Below, piece after piece: positions 16,132-25,282 of a DNA stretch of 64,000 nt. Below the pieces are notes generated by a model. It searched no databases. It was not told the DNA's origin and worked only from the letters and a program-made list of their open reading frames with translations. The first letter of the stretch is position 1; the number at the start of each line of letters is the position of its first letter. Made by a program: the position numbers and the translations under genes. Origin of the DNA: Psychrobacter sp. BI730. GTDB lineage: Bacteria; Pseudomonadota; Gammaproteobacteria; Pseudomonadales; Moraxellaceae. The stretch lies in assembly GCF_013414195.1 (NCBI RefSeq), contig NZ_JAATTV010000007.1, positions 143,653 to 207,652 on the forward strand. The letters are read 5' to 3'.

Positions 16132-17331
16132 CTAGGTTTTGAGATTGTCCAAGTAGTCAGCCCAGCTTTGCATCATGTCACGTCTTTTGTCCAACCAGGT
16201 CAAACGGTTATAAGCTCGACCATTGCCATCAACCACCTTATGCGCTAGTTGCATATCAATCAGCGCGTATTCAAACTCTAGGCGTTCTTCTAGTAGTGTG
16301 CGAGCGATTGCCCTAAAGCCTTGGCTCGTTTGCTCGCTACTGTCAAACCCCATTCGTTTAAGTGCTTGATTGAGTGTATTCTCGGACAAGACCCTGCTTT
16401 TTGACATAGACGAAGGGAAAACGTATTCACCAGTTGCATATTCGCGCATTTCATCAATGACTTGCAATGTCTGTGTCGATAGCGGAGATACCATATCAAC
16501 ACCAGTACTTTTCTTTGTCTTTGGTGGCGTGTAGATCCAAACGCCTTTTTCTAAGTCTAAATCAGACCATTTCAGGTGCCGTACTTCGCCTACACGCGCA
16601 AACGTCAGGATTGCAAAGCGCAAGGCCCTACGTGTGGAAAAGTTGCCGTGATAGCTGTCTATGGCCGTTACCAATTCGCCTAGTCGCTGCTCGTTTAATA
16701 TCGCAGGTGCGTGTTTTACTTCACCAGTCGCAAAAACACCGCGCAGGTGCAAAGCTGGATTTTGTGTAGCGCGTCCAGTAGCGATAGCATGAGTCATCAC
16801 TTGGCTAATCTTGGTGCGAGTCTTTTGCAGCTTGGTAAAGTGTCCAGCCGCTTCAATTGGTTTTAATACCGCCATGCAATCGACGGTTGTAATATCGCTT
16901 ACTGGTTTATTGCCGATAACCGCGATTATCTCATCAACAGCCGTTCTCGTTTTGCTCAATGTCGTTTCTGAATAGTTTTTAGTTTTCAACCATTCATCAA
17001 ACACCGATTTAAAATCATTCGCTATTTTATTGCGCTCGGTTGCTATCTGATTTTGATTGTCGGTCTTCGGATCAATGTTATTCTCTATTAGCGCATCACA
17101 CTCAGCGCGTTTCTTACGAGCATCAGCTAGTGATAAAGCAGGGTAGCGACCCAACTTAAACATATCAGCTATGCCAGTATAAGGACGGCTGTATTGATAA
17201 TACCAAGTCTTGGTGCCAGACTTTGCGATATTCAGCACTAGACCGTTACCGTCATACAATCGATACGGCTTATCTTTAGGCTTGGCTTTTGCCACCTCGG
17301 TATTGGTCAGCGGATTAGTGATGCGAGCCAT
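16132..17331 (-). CDS. int: Prophage integrase, P4-type tyrosine recombinase
   Basis: The 399-residue protein carries an N-terminal DUF4102-type arm-binding domain (about 1-90: YRLYDGNGLVLNIAKSGTKTW, LGRYPALSLADARKKR), a SAM-like core-binding region, and a catalytic domain. Catalytic residues seen are Arg in FARVGEVRHLKW, a basic strand PKTKKS, Arg in SQGFRAIARTL, His in MQLAHK, and the nucleophile Tyr in RAYNR. The usual HxxR box reads QGFR, so its His is replaced by Gln. It lies beside tRNA-Leu, the expected target for this family, and is transcribed away from it. It marks one end of the prophage. Confidence 0.92.
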   Translation of the reverse strand: MARITNPLTNTEVAKAKPKDKPYRLYDGNGLVLNIAKSGTKTWYYQYSRPYTGIADMFKLGRYPALSLADARKKRAECDALIENNIDPKTDNQNQIATERNKIANDFKSVFDEWLKTKNYSETTLSKTRTAVDEIIAVIGNKPVSDITTVDCMAVLKPIEAAGHFTKLQKTRTKISQVMTHAIATGRATQNPALHLRGVFATGEVKHAPAILNEQRLGELVTAIDSYHGNFSTRRALRFAILTFARVGEVRHLKWSDLDLEKGVWIYTPPKTKKSTGVDMVSPLSTQTLQVIDEMREYATGEYVFPSSMSKSRVLSENTLNQALKRMGFDSSEQTSQGFRAIARTLLEERLEFEYALIDMQLAHKVVDGNGRAYNRLTWLDKRRDMMQSWADYLDNLKT

Positions 17332-17434
17332 AACAGTAAATTCCAGTCAGAAATACAGTAAAAACGGTAATTACTGCCAAGTTTACTGTTAATAATCTCG
17401 GTTTACAACAGACACATACAGACACATACAGACG
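17332..17434. promoter_or_regulatory. Integrase upstream region with repeated short sites (possible arm sites)
   Basis: GACACATACA is directly repeated at 17411-17420 and 17421-17430. ACAGTAAA occurs near 17333 and 17354, and its inverse TTTACTGT near 17382. Such repeats next to an integrase and attachment site are compatible with arm-type integrase binding sites or an autoregulatory operator. There is no direct proof. Confidence 0.35.
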
Positions 17435-17467
17435 TAAAAAAGCCCTCATGCTATGAAACATAAGGGC
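17435..17467 (-). terminator. Terminator downstream of tRNA-Leu
   Basis: Arms at 17440-17449 and 17458-17467 (AGCCCTCATG with CATAAGGGCT, one mismatch) form a stem. On the minus strand this is followed by a T run (the A run at 17435-17440), so it ends leftward transcription from the tRNA. Confidence 0.6.
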
Positions 17468-17503
17468 TAATCAGACTTGCTCGGACTTACTTAGACTGCT
17501 ATA

Positions 17504-17590
17504 TGGTACCAGTGGTCGGACTCGAACCGACACGCTTTTAAAGGCAACGGATTTTGAATCCGTCATGTCTACCAATTCCATCACACTGGC
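17504..17590 (-). tRNA. tRNA-Leu (anticodon CAA)
   Basis: Read on the minus strand, the 87-base gene has a 7-bp acceptor stem (GCCAGTG with CACTGGT, a G-U first pair), an anticodon stem-loop GACGGATTCAAAATCCGT giving anticodon CAA, a long class II variable arm (about 15 bases, typical for leucine), the T-loop GGTTCGAGTCC, and an encoded CCA end at 17504-17506. It decodes UUG. Its 3' end faces the integrase, so it is the likely prophage attachment site; the other att copy is outside the window. Confidence 0.95.
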
Positions 17591-17742
17591 ATGTTAGGTG
17601 ATAATAGCTATTGACTAAATATTATCTAATTGGGCTACAGTGTTGACTGTATAGGCTGCGTATTATAGCAGCCTATTTACATGCGTCAAGTATTATTTTA
17701 TACAATTTTTCATTTATTCTACTAATGCTAAATAGCATCATT

Positions 17743-18516
17743 CTAGCCGACAAAGGCACGCTCAACTGCGTAATCTGCTTGCACACCCATACGTGGTGAA
17801 ACAGTCAAGCCAAAGTTATCTAAAATGGCAGAAACCTCAGCATTAAACGGCATACTGCCACAAAGCATGACACGGTCATCATCCTTATTCATTGGCGGTA
17901 AACCAATATCTTCAAACAATTTGCCTGATTTCATCAAATCAGTGACACGTCCTTGGTTTCTAAATTCTTCACGCGTAACAGTTGGGTAATAGATGAATTT
18001 TTCGCGATACCATTCACCAAAGATTTCATCATTAGGTAGCTCGTTTTCAAACATTTCACGATAAGCTAAATCATGAACATGACGTACGCCATGTACTAAG
18101 ATAATTTTGTCAAAACGCTCATACACTTCAGGGTCACGTGCTAGTGACAAGAAGGGAGCAAGGCCAGTACCAGTAGAGAGCATGTAAAGGTTCTTACCTG
18201 GTAGCAGATCGTCCAATACTAGTGTGCCCGTTGGTTTTTTACTGACTAACAGCTCGTCGCCTACTTTGATATGTTGCAAGCGTGAAGTTAATGGACCATC
18301 TTGAACTTTAATAGAGAAGAATTCTAAATGATCTTCATAGTTAGGGCTGGCGATTGAATAAGCGCGTAATAGTGGCTTGCCATCAACAACAAGTCCAATC
18401 ATCGCAAATTCGCCATTACGAAAGCGCAAGCCATCATCACGAGTGGTTTTGATACTAAATAGAGAGTCATTCCAGTGATGAACCTCTGTGACCGTTTCGG
18501 TGCGAAGTTTTGACAT
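17743..18516 (-). CDS. fpr: Ferredoxin--NADP+ reductase
   Basis: The 257-residue flavoprotein begins with MSKLRTETVTEVHHWNDSLF. It has the FAD-binding motif RAYSIAS (residues about 52-58), the NADP-binding glycine stretch LSTGTGLAPFLSLARD, and ends VQADYAVERAFVG, characteristic of the short bacterial Fpr class. It exchanges electrons between NADPH and ferredoxin or flavodoxin in the cytoplasm, supporting Fe-S cluster work and oxidative stress response. It is monocistronic and divergent from trmO. Length and motifs are normal. Confidence 0.92.
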   Translation of the reverse strand: MSKLRTETVTEVHHWNDSLFSIKTTRDDGLRFRNGEFAMIGLVVDGKPLLRAYSIASPNYEDHLEFFSIKVQDGPLTSRLQHIKVGDELLVSKKPTGTLVLDDLLPGKNLYMLSTGTGLAPFLSLARDPEVYERFDKIILVHGVRHVHDLAYREMFENELPNDEIFGEWYREKFIYYPTVTREEFRNQGRVTDLMKSGKLFEDIGLPPMNKDDDRVMLCGSMPFNAEVSAILDNFGLTVSPRMGVQADYAVERAFVG

Positions 18517-18942
18517 AAAGTCCTCGTTAATAAGTTGTTATTTGTGTGTTAAGTTTGAATAAGTATTAAATCAGAATTTTCAATGTTAGATTGAACATTA
18601 TAAAAACGTATTAGTCTTTTAATCGTTGTCGACACTGCTATTTTTATGAACGAGTAAATGATGAGTAAGCGCAATAGAGCCAGTCTATCAGCTTATATAC
18701 AGCCAGCTATTACGTCATTAGACATAGTAGATTTGCGTCAACGATGACAGCATTATTAGTCATATCGCCCAAATGTAAATGACTCTCATCAAATTTCTTG
18801 CTCATAATACCAAACTTTAAAATAAAAATCCGTCTAGCAGTGATTGTCTAGCATGATAAAATGGAATATCGTTAGTGAGTAATTTTGTATCATTTGGCAA
18901 AACTGCTTTATCAGGGCAGTTTTGTATTACTGGAGTTGGTCT
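18517..18942. promoter_or_regulatory. Divergent intergenic region fpr / trmO, with a hairpin
   Basis: These 426 bases hold no convincing gene. They must contain the fpr and trmO promoters. A perfect 9-bp inverted repeat (18898-18906 with 18916-18924, CAAAACTGC/GCAGTTTTG, 9-base loop) lies just before the trmO ribosome site at 18932. It could be a leader hairpin or weak terminator. Confidence 0.45.
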
Positions 18943-19797
18943 ATGCTTGATGAAAATCCCCTGTTAGATAACTACCATCAAGCTCCTATTATTGGCTATC
19001 ATCGTGCGCCGCTTTCGCAGAAATTTGGTGCGCCGCGCCAGCCAAACCTAGTCGCTTTGACTAGTGTCATTGAGATGTTAGCGCTATATGATACGCCAGC
19101 TGCATTTGTTGGTTTGGACAAGTTTAGTCATATATGGTTGAGTTGGCAGTTTCATCATAATTATCGATATAAAAATAACAATGAAACCAGTACTAGTTTT
19201 CGCGCTCAAGTACGCCCACCAAGATTGGGCGGTAATCAAAAAATAGGGGTATTTGCCAGTCGCAGCATGTATCGTCCTTCAGGACTAGGCCTATCTGTCG
19301 TTAAGCTCGAGCAAGTCAAAATAGTTCAAGGTCGTGTATTATTGATTATCAAAGGTGCTGATATGATAGACGGCACGCCAATCATCGATATAAAGCCATA
19401 TGTGGCCTATAGTGATGCGCTGACCCAAGCACAGAGTGGATTTGCACCAGCTGCTCCAGAGTTATTAACTGTGACTGTGACCGATGCTGCTAACGAACAG
19501 TTTATGATGCTAGTAAGCGCAGGCGAGCCTAGTAATGCTAACAATGATACAAGTATCAAAGACGCAGACACTGGATTGAGTAATACGACAGTTGCTTCTA
19601 CAATTCATCATATACAAAGTCAATTGATAGGCTCAGATATGAGCATTATTAAAGAGCTAATTGCCCAAGACCCGCGTCCAGCTTATCGACGGACAGAGAT
19701 CGCTACGCCATTTGTTATGCGTTATAAATCCGTTGATGTGGTTTTTCAGTTGATAGAATCAGGACAGCTACAGATAATCGCTGTGGTTACGGTGTAG
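18943..19797 (+). CDS. trmO: tRNA (N6-threonylcarbamoyladenosine(37)-N6)-methyltransferase TrmO
   Basis: ATG 18943 is preferred over an in-frame TTG at 18922 because GGAG lies eight bases before it. The 284-residue protein has the TrmO/TsaA signature: PIIGYHRAPLSQKFGAPRQP, DKFSHIWLSWQFHH, VRPPRLGGNQKIGVFASRS and MYRPSGLGLSVVKL. The C-terminal part (DPRPAYRR) is also typical. It methylates t6A37 of tRNAs reading ACY using S-adenosylmethionine. An insert of Asn/Asp/Ser-rich residues (about 195-215) is present. The gene is followed by gspE after 59 bases. Confidence 0.9.
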   Translation: MLDENPLLDNYHQAPIIGYHRAPLSQKFGAPRQPNLVALTSVIEMLALYDTPAAFVGLDKFSHIWLSWQFHHNYRYKNNNETSTSFRAQVRPPRLGGNQKIGVFASRSMYRPSGLGLSVVKLEQVKIVQGRVLLIIKGADMIDGTPIIDIKPYVAYSDALTQAQSGFAPAAPELLTVTVTDAANEQFMMLVSAGEPSNANNDTSIKDADTGLSNTTVASTIHHIQSQLIGSDMSIIKELIAQDPRPAYRRTEIATPFVMRYKSVDVVFQLIESGQLQIIAVVTV

Positions 19798-19856
19798 CTG
19801 GCTTGCATTGATATCGTTTTTGACAACACATTTTAAAACAACAGAAGAAGAAAGAT

Positions 19857-21644
19857 ATGTCTGCTCAACAGTACTCGATAGTGATTGATTTGCGTTGGTG
19901 TCTAGATGAGCTATTGGCAGATAAAGTGATTGACCAACGCGGCTATAATCTAGTCATTACTAGCCGTCGCGACAAAGCGCAGCATCCTTTACTAACGATT
20001 AGTGAATTTGGCTTACCGAATGGCCATGCGACGGACAATAGCGCTGAAAATAAATTAACTTTGGCTTGGCTCAACCAATGGTTGGCGGCTAAAGCAGATA
20101 TGACTCTCGTTCGTATTGACCCTCTAAAAGTTGATGTCTCTGCGGTCACAAAATTGATGTCATTTGAATATGCACGTTCACAGCATATTTTACCGATTGA
20201 GGTCGCTGTAGACGAAGTGATTATCGGAACGGATCAGCCTTTTTATACTGACTGGCACTCAAGTATTGAAAAATTGATCAAATTAAAAAGCTATCGTACG
20301 GTCTATATCAATCCTGAGCAGATCAAACGCTACCGGCAGGAGTTCTATCAAGTCACCCAAGCGATTGCAGGCGCAAATAGTGTCCATAAGCGTGCAGCTG
20401 CCGATGTGACCAATGTCGAAGCATTATTGCAATTGGGTGACAATACTAATCCTGATGCCAATGACCAGCATATTGTTAGAGTTGTTGATTGGCTGTTGCA
20501 ATATGCCTTTGAGCAACGAGCTAGTGATATCCATTTAGAGCCACGTCGTGAGACAGGTAAGGTACGCTTCCGTATTGATGGTGTGCTACATACGGTGTAT
20601 GAGATGCCATTGGCAATCATCGTCGCGGTGACCGCACGTATCAAAATTTTAGGACGGCTAAATGTCGCAGAAAAGCGTAAGCCGCAGGATGGCCGTTTAA
20701 AGACGCGAACGCCGAAGGGACTAGAGACAGAGCTTCGTTTGTCGACTATGCCAACCGCGTTTGGTGAAAAGTTGGTCATGCGGGTATTTGATCCTGAAGT
20801 ACTGGTGCGCTCCTTTGCTCAGCTTGGTCTATCGGGTAAGCAGCTTGAAACGTGGCATGAATTGACTGCTCATTCAAACGGGATTATTTTGGTCACTGGG
20901 CCTACAGGTTCGGGTAAGACCACGACCTTGTATAGTACTCTCAAGCAGCTAGCGACTGAACAAGTCAATGTCTGTACCATTGAAGATCCTATTGAAATGA
21001 TTGAACCTGCATTTAACCAAATGCAAGTAAACCCAGGTGTCGATCTAAACTTTGCAGACGGCATTCGCTCTTTGATGCGTCAAGATCCTGACATCATTAT
21101 GGTAGGGGAGATTCGTGATGCTGAAACAGCCAATATGGCAGTACAAGCCTCATTGACAGGGCATTTGGTGCTCTCGACACTACATACTAACGATGCACCA
21201 AGTTCAATCACTCGCTTGCATGATTTGGGTATTCAGCCGTTTTTGACGTCAGCGACTATCTTAGGTGTGATGGCACAGCGTTTATTACGTACACTATGCC
21301 CGCATTGCAAAAAAGCGGTAGACGTTGTGCCAGACAGCGAGGTTGCCATTCAATGGCAGGAGTTGGTACAACCTTGGCGTGCGCCTACTCCAGCACAAAT
21401 TTATATGGCTCAAGGCTGCGAGCATTGTCGACACACTGGTTATCAGGGACGAATCGGCCTATACGAGATTATGCCGTTGTCTAACGAATTAAAAAAACTG
21501 GTCGCAGCCGATACAAACTTAGATGTACTCAAACAACAAGCGTATCGTGAAGGTCTACAGCCATTACGTTTATCAGGGGCAAAACGTATTAGTGAAGGCG
21601 TGACAACCATAGAAGAGGTGATGCGAGTCGTGCCTCTTAATTAA
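19857..21644 (+). CDS. gspE: Type II secretion system ATPase GspE
   Basis: The 595-residue protein has an N-terminal GspE/PilB-type domain, Walker A GPTGSGKTTTLYS (about 348-360), an Asp box (CTIEDPIEMIE), Walker B DPDIIMVGEIRDAET (about 409), a His box (LVLSTLHTND), and a zinc tetracysteine site (CPHC near 481 and CEHC near 521). ATP hydrolysis at the inner membrane drives pseudopilus assembly. The tetracysteine site separates GspE/PilB from PilT. PilB is the main alternative, but gspHIJK about 3 kb downstream favours secretion. It is separated from those genes by four unrelated loci. Confidence 0.85.
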   Translation: MSAQQYSIVIDLRWCLDELLADKVIDQRGYNLVITSRRDKAQHPLLTISEFGLPNGHATDNSAENKLTLAWLNQWLAAKADMTLVRIDPLKVDVSAVTKLMSFEYARSQHILPIEVAVDEVIIGTDQPFYTDWHSSIEKLIKLKSYRTVYINPEQIKRYRQEFYQVTQAIAGANSVHKRAAADVTNVEALLQLGDNTNPDANDQHIVRVVDWLLQYAFEQRASDIHLEPRRETGKVRFRIDGVLHTVYEMPLAIIVAVTARIKILGRLNVAEKRKPQDGRLKTRTPKGLETELRLSTMPTAFGEKLVMRVFDPEVLVRSFAQLGLSGKQLETWHELTAHSNGIILVTGPTGSGKTTTLYSTLKQLATEQVNVCTIEDPIEMIEPAFNQMQVNPGVDLNFADGIRSLMRQDPDIIMVGEIRDAETANMAVQASLTGHLVLSTLHTNDAPSSITRLHDLGIQPFLTSATILGVMAQRLLRTLCPHCKKAVDVVPDSEVAIQWQELVQPWRAPTPAQIYMAQGCEHCRHTGYQGRIGLYEIMPLSNELKKLVAADTNLDVLKQQAYREGLQPLRLSGAKRISEGVTTIEEVMRVVPLN

Positions 21645-21665
21645 CTATTGTATTTGAAGTCGTGT

Positions 21666-22330
21666 TTAGCGTTCCCAACGTACGTGTTGGCGAATGATTT
21701 TTGCTGGTGTGCCTGCTACCATACAGTTTGGTATAGTGACTGGTTTATTGACGAAGGCACCTGCTGCGATGATACATCCATCAGCGATAGAGACGTTTTT
21801 TGAGATAGTCACATTAGCCGCAATCCAAATATGATCTCCTAGAATGACATCAGAATGTGCTTTGTTCACTCGTACGTTAGTATCTATATTGTAGACCTTG
21901 TGCACATCGGTAGCACGAATTTCAATACCACGCGATATCATGCAAGATTTACCAATAGTCACACTCTTATCACGTGCCAAGATATAGCAGTCAATGGCAG
22001 TGGTATACTCACCAATATGAATGCGTAAATGATTACCAACGACTAATAATTGACCAGAGAATTTAACATGTTCTGTGATGGTAACTTGATTGTGATTACC
22101 ATTAATATCGATTTTTAGTTTATTAAGTTTCCCATGACTACCAATGGTAATTCGATTGTTATCACCTTTACGAATAGTAATTGTGGAGTTCCAATGATAC
22201 GTGCGTCGTTAGCTATTTCAATATAATTACTATGGCCTTTATCTTGTAATAAAAACCGTTGTTTATATAGTTGCTTGGGCAATAATATTTTGAAGATATG
22301 GGGTAAAGTGATAGTTTTTTTATGGTTCAT
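21666..22330 (-). pseudogene. Hexapeptide-repeat acyltransferase, broken by one frameshift
   Basis: From ATG 22330, translation runs in frame to IIGT near 22190, then shifts frame and stops at 22115-22117. Supplying one base at GGAAC (22188-22192) restores a continuous reading of about 221 residues: NSTITIRKGDNN, VTITEHVKFSGQ, IHIGEYTTAIDC, then ILARDKSVTIGKSCMISRGI and a left-handed beta-helix ending VAGTPAKIIRQHVRWER. The ending is that of WcaF/maltose O-acetyltransferase-type enzymes, probably for surface glycan. Both halves appear intact apart from the single lost base, so the break is recent or a sequencing error. No homopolymer lies at the break. Confidence 0.85.
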
Positions 22331-22584
22331 AGTATGGCACTTATGAGAGGTAATAAAGGTTTTGAAGCTTCGGTTTTTAAAAGACTGTTATGACGTATCG
22401 ACTAAGCTCGTATCATCCATTTATTTAGAATAAATTCTATTTAGAGTATTTTTGATAGCTATTAATGTAGTGTACCGTTAAACAATACTTGAAAACAGAT
22501 TCCTTCACAGCAATCAATGCAAACAAGATTTAAATTTTAATTCCCATACTTTTAATTGATAAGTTTTTAACAACGAGATTATTT

Positions 22585-23373
22585 ATGTTTACAGATACTC
22601 ATTGTCACCTCAACCGTTTAGATTTGACGAAATACGATGGTAAATTATCTGGTGCGATTGACGCCATGAAAACTGCTAATGTTACCCGTGCAATGGCAAT
22701 CATGTGTGATTTTGCGGAGTATGACGAGATTGCCAATATTGTGAGCACCTACGGCGACGAGACACTAAATCTAGGGATGAGTGTAGGGATTCATCCCTGT
22801 GAAGATATCGAGGTACTGAAATCAGCGACGGTTGAGCGTTTAATAGAGACTGCTGATAAAGATCATGTATGGGCAATAGGCGAGACAGGGCTAGATTACT
22901 ACTGGTCTACAGAAAATAAAAAAGAGCAGCAAGCCAGTCTTGCACGTCATATCCATGCCAGTCAGCAACTAAAAAAACCGCTTGTCATACACATGCGTGA
23001 CGCAAAAGAAGATACGATCGATATCCTAAAGAGTGAAGGCGCTGAGCATGGTATTATTCATTGCTTCACTGAAGATTGGGAGACTGCGAAACGTGCTTTA
23101 GATTTAGGATTTTATATTTCCTTCTCAGGCATTGTTAGCTTTAAAAGTGCCCAAAATATCCAAGATGCTGCAAGGCACATGCCTAGAGATAGGATCTTGA
23201 TTGAGACTGACAGTCCATATTTGGCGCCTGTACCTAAGCGTGGTCGTCCCAATGAGCCTGCCTACGTACCTTATGTCGCCAGCTTTATCGCAGATATGTA
23301 CGGTTGTGATAGTAACGAGGTTGGAGCATTAACCGCAAAAAACTTTGAAAATTTACTGGCACAGTATCGCTAA
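22585..23373 (+). CDS. TatD family metal-dependent hydrolase (DNase)
   Basis: The 262-residue protein starts MFTDTHCHLNRLD, the HxH metal motif of TatD enzymes. Further ligands are visible in IGETGLDYYW (Glu), PLVIHMRDA (His), IIHCFTED (His) and ILIETDSPYLAP (Asp). These motifs occur in the usual order and spacing. TatD family proteins are cytoplasmic Mg/Zn-dependent 3'-5' exonucleases, and this one is closest in style to the YcfH/YjjV branch. It stands alone, between the acyltransferase pseudogene and a TetR regulator. Confidence 0.88.
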   Translation: MFTDTHCHLNRLDLTKYDGKLSGAIDAMKTANVTRAMAIMCDFAEYDEIANIVSTYGDETLNLGMSVGIHPCEDIEVLKSATVERLIETADKDHVWAIGETGLDYYWSTENKKEQQASLARHIHASQQLKKPLVIHMRDAKEDTIDILKSEGAEHGIIHCFTEDWETAKRALDLGFYISFSGIVSFKSAQNIQDAARHMPRDRILIETDSPYLAPVPKRGRPNEPAYVPYVASFIADMYGCDSNEVGALTAKNFENLLAQYR

Positions 23374-23606
23374 AATGGTTATGCTATGACCAGTCAGTCA
23401 TTTATGTGATAGTCTTATAGTTCAATCCCCTTTAGTATTTGAATTGCTAAATGTAACTATATGATTATCAATGACTATTTGTAAATATAAGCATATCCCT
23501 TTTATGGTATTTCAGCAGTTCTTGTATAGTTTTATACGCTCATTGCCAAATGTACGCACATAATTGATGGTCATATGCTTAATCTTGTCATGTTTTAGGA
23601 GAGATT

Positions 23607-24290
23607 ATGAGTCGTCAGCACCAGTTCAAGGCACGAGAAGAGAACATCTTAGCGATGGCAGAACAATTGCTACTTGAGTCAGGCGATGGTGATATCACTT
23701 TAGACAGTTTGGCAGATCAGCTCGATTTGGCTAAAGGCACCCTGTACAAGCATTTCTCCAGTAAAGATGAGCTTTATCTGCGTATTATTATTCGTTACGA
23801 AGAGCAATTGTTTGAGATTAACCGTATTGATGACTGCCCGTCGGCAGGCGTTGCCCGCATGATTTTTCAGCAGTTATTCAACCCGCAAAAAGCCATGCTG
23901 TTGAACCAAATCGAAGAGCGTTTGGCAGCATCAGTGACTGGTCTCAATCGTTTGTTTGGTGAATTATATGATATCCGTCGCCAGCGCATGAAGCGTTTGA
24001 TTGATATTATTAGCGCATACCTAAAAGATGAGCACAGTAACTTGAGTACTCGTGATTATCTATCGTCTATTTGGGCAATTGGTCAGGGCGGTGCAGGACT
24101 ATTGAATTCCAGCTTTTACCAACGCTACTTAGGTCGTCGTGATACGCTGCGTTACGCCTTTGTTCAGCAAGTACTAGAGTTGCCAAGTCATTATCCTGCT
24201 GACGATGAAGAGGTCATGGATGAAGATATGCAAGAGCTGGTAGAGCAAATCGATACTGAATCAGAAGAGCACCGTAATACCAACTACTAA
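23607..24290 (+). CDS. TetR/AcrR family transcriptional regulator
   Basis: The 227-residue protein starts at ATG 23607 behind GGAGAG. Residues about 10-60 form the TetR helix-turn-helix (ITLDSLADQLDLAKGTLYKHFSSKDELYLRII). The rest is a helical ligand domain with a strongly acidic C-terminus (DDEEVMDEDMQELVEQ). No adjacent target gene is obvious; the gspHIJK operon begins 167 bases downstream, but a link is unproven. The ligand is unknown. Confidence 0.85.
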   Translation: MSRQHQFKAREENILAMAEQLLLESGDGDITLDSLADQLDLAKGTLYKHFSSKDELYLRIIIRYEEQLFEINRIDDCPSAGVARMIFQQLFNPQKAMLLNQIEERLAASVTGLNRLFGELYDIRRQRMKRLIDIISAYLKDEHSNLSTRDYLSSIWAIGQGGAGLLNSSFYQRYLGRRDTLRYAFVQQVLELPSHYPADDEEVMDEDMQELVEQIDTESEEHRNTNY

Positions 24291-24457
24291 AGTAGTTATT
24301 AATAAAGTAGCAAGTAATTTTTGGGTTGTGAACCTTTCTTGGCTTTAATAAATCGTGTTGTAATGCTTACTATTGCAGCACGAATTCATATATCTTCTAC
24401 ATTCTTCAAAACCCTTTCTCATTCTGCGATAATTAAAATTGGGCTTATAGGTGCAAT

Positions 24458-25282
24458 ATGCCGGTCACTGTCAAGACTCAGTCCAGTTCAGCGGCTACTT
24501 GCTCTTTTACTCTAATTAATCAAACGTCTCAGTCAAGCTGCTTAGATACAAGACCTACAGACCATTGTCACAGCTGCTCCTCCATATCAACTAATACCCA
24601 TCACTTATCATCAGTCTCATCGTTAAACAGTCGGACACAGACTGGTTTTACATTGGTAGAAATCGTGGTGGTAGTGGTTATCTTATCTATATTTGCTGGC
24701 ATAATGAGTTTGTCTGTCGGTAGCAGTGAATCCCGCAAAAACCGCGCTTTTTATGAGCATTTGACCGATTCGTTGAGCTACGTTCGCCTATTATCGGCTG
24801 AACGTATGCAGCCGATGGGTTTGCGTATGCAGGCAGATAAGCAAGGTCAAGTAGAGCCAGTCATTGTTACCCTATCAAATCCATATGTAGCGTACCAGAC
24901 AATAGAGATGATGTCAGATAGCACCGACAGTCAGCCTAAGAATGCTATGGAGCTGTCGGCAGAGGTGGCTGGTCTATCAGGCTCTACTAATGAGAAAAAA
25001 CCAACGCCAAGTTGGGAGGTTGAGTCGGGCATCAATTTGCCTGAACCGCCTACTGGCGTAAGTATTAGAGTTCAAAGTTTAGATTCTAGTAGTTTACAAA
25101 ATATGGGACGAACCCAAACGTTACAGCCTTGGTTTAGCGACCAAAACGTACCACAAGTCTTGTGGTTTGGTACGGGACAAGCAACGCCTGTCACCATTGA
25201 AGTGCTTCATGATTCGCGTTTAGTGGGCGAGGTGATTACTATAATGCCAGATGGCAGTATGCGAATCGGACAGGGGGTATAG
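24458..25282 (+). CDS. gspH: Type II secretion minor pseudopilin GspH
   Basis: A prepilin signature follows Gly63: TG|FTLVEIVVVVVILSIFAGIM, with Glu at +5. After it comes a pilin-like body (RAFYEHLTDSLSYVRLLSAER). The 63-residue Ser/Thr-rich leader is far longer than the usual 6-25 residues, but no ATG, GTG or TTG lies in frame closer to the cleavage site, so ATG 24458 is kept. Minor pseudopilins GspH-K form the pseudopilus tip. The stop overlaps the gspI GTG by one base. PilD-type peptidase would process it. Confidence 0.8.
   Translation: MPVTVKTQSSSAATCSFTLINQTSQSSCLDTRPTDHCHSCSSISTNTHHLSSVSSLNSRTQTGFTLVEIVVVVVILSIFAGIMSLSVGSSESRKNRAFYEHLTDSLSYVRLLSAERMQPMGLRMQADKQGQVEPVIVTLSNPYVAYQTIEMMSDSTDSQPKNAMELSAEVAGLSGSTNEKKPTPSWEVESGINLPEPPTGVSIRVQSLDSSSLQNMGRTQTLQPWFSDQNVPQVLWFGTGQATPVTIEVLHDSRLVGEVITIMPDGSMRIGQGV

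Noticed and set aside
17411..17430. Tandem GACACATACA as a possible CRISPR or satellite
   Set aside because: Only two 10-base copies without spacers; better explained as integrase arm sites or chance.
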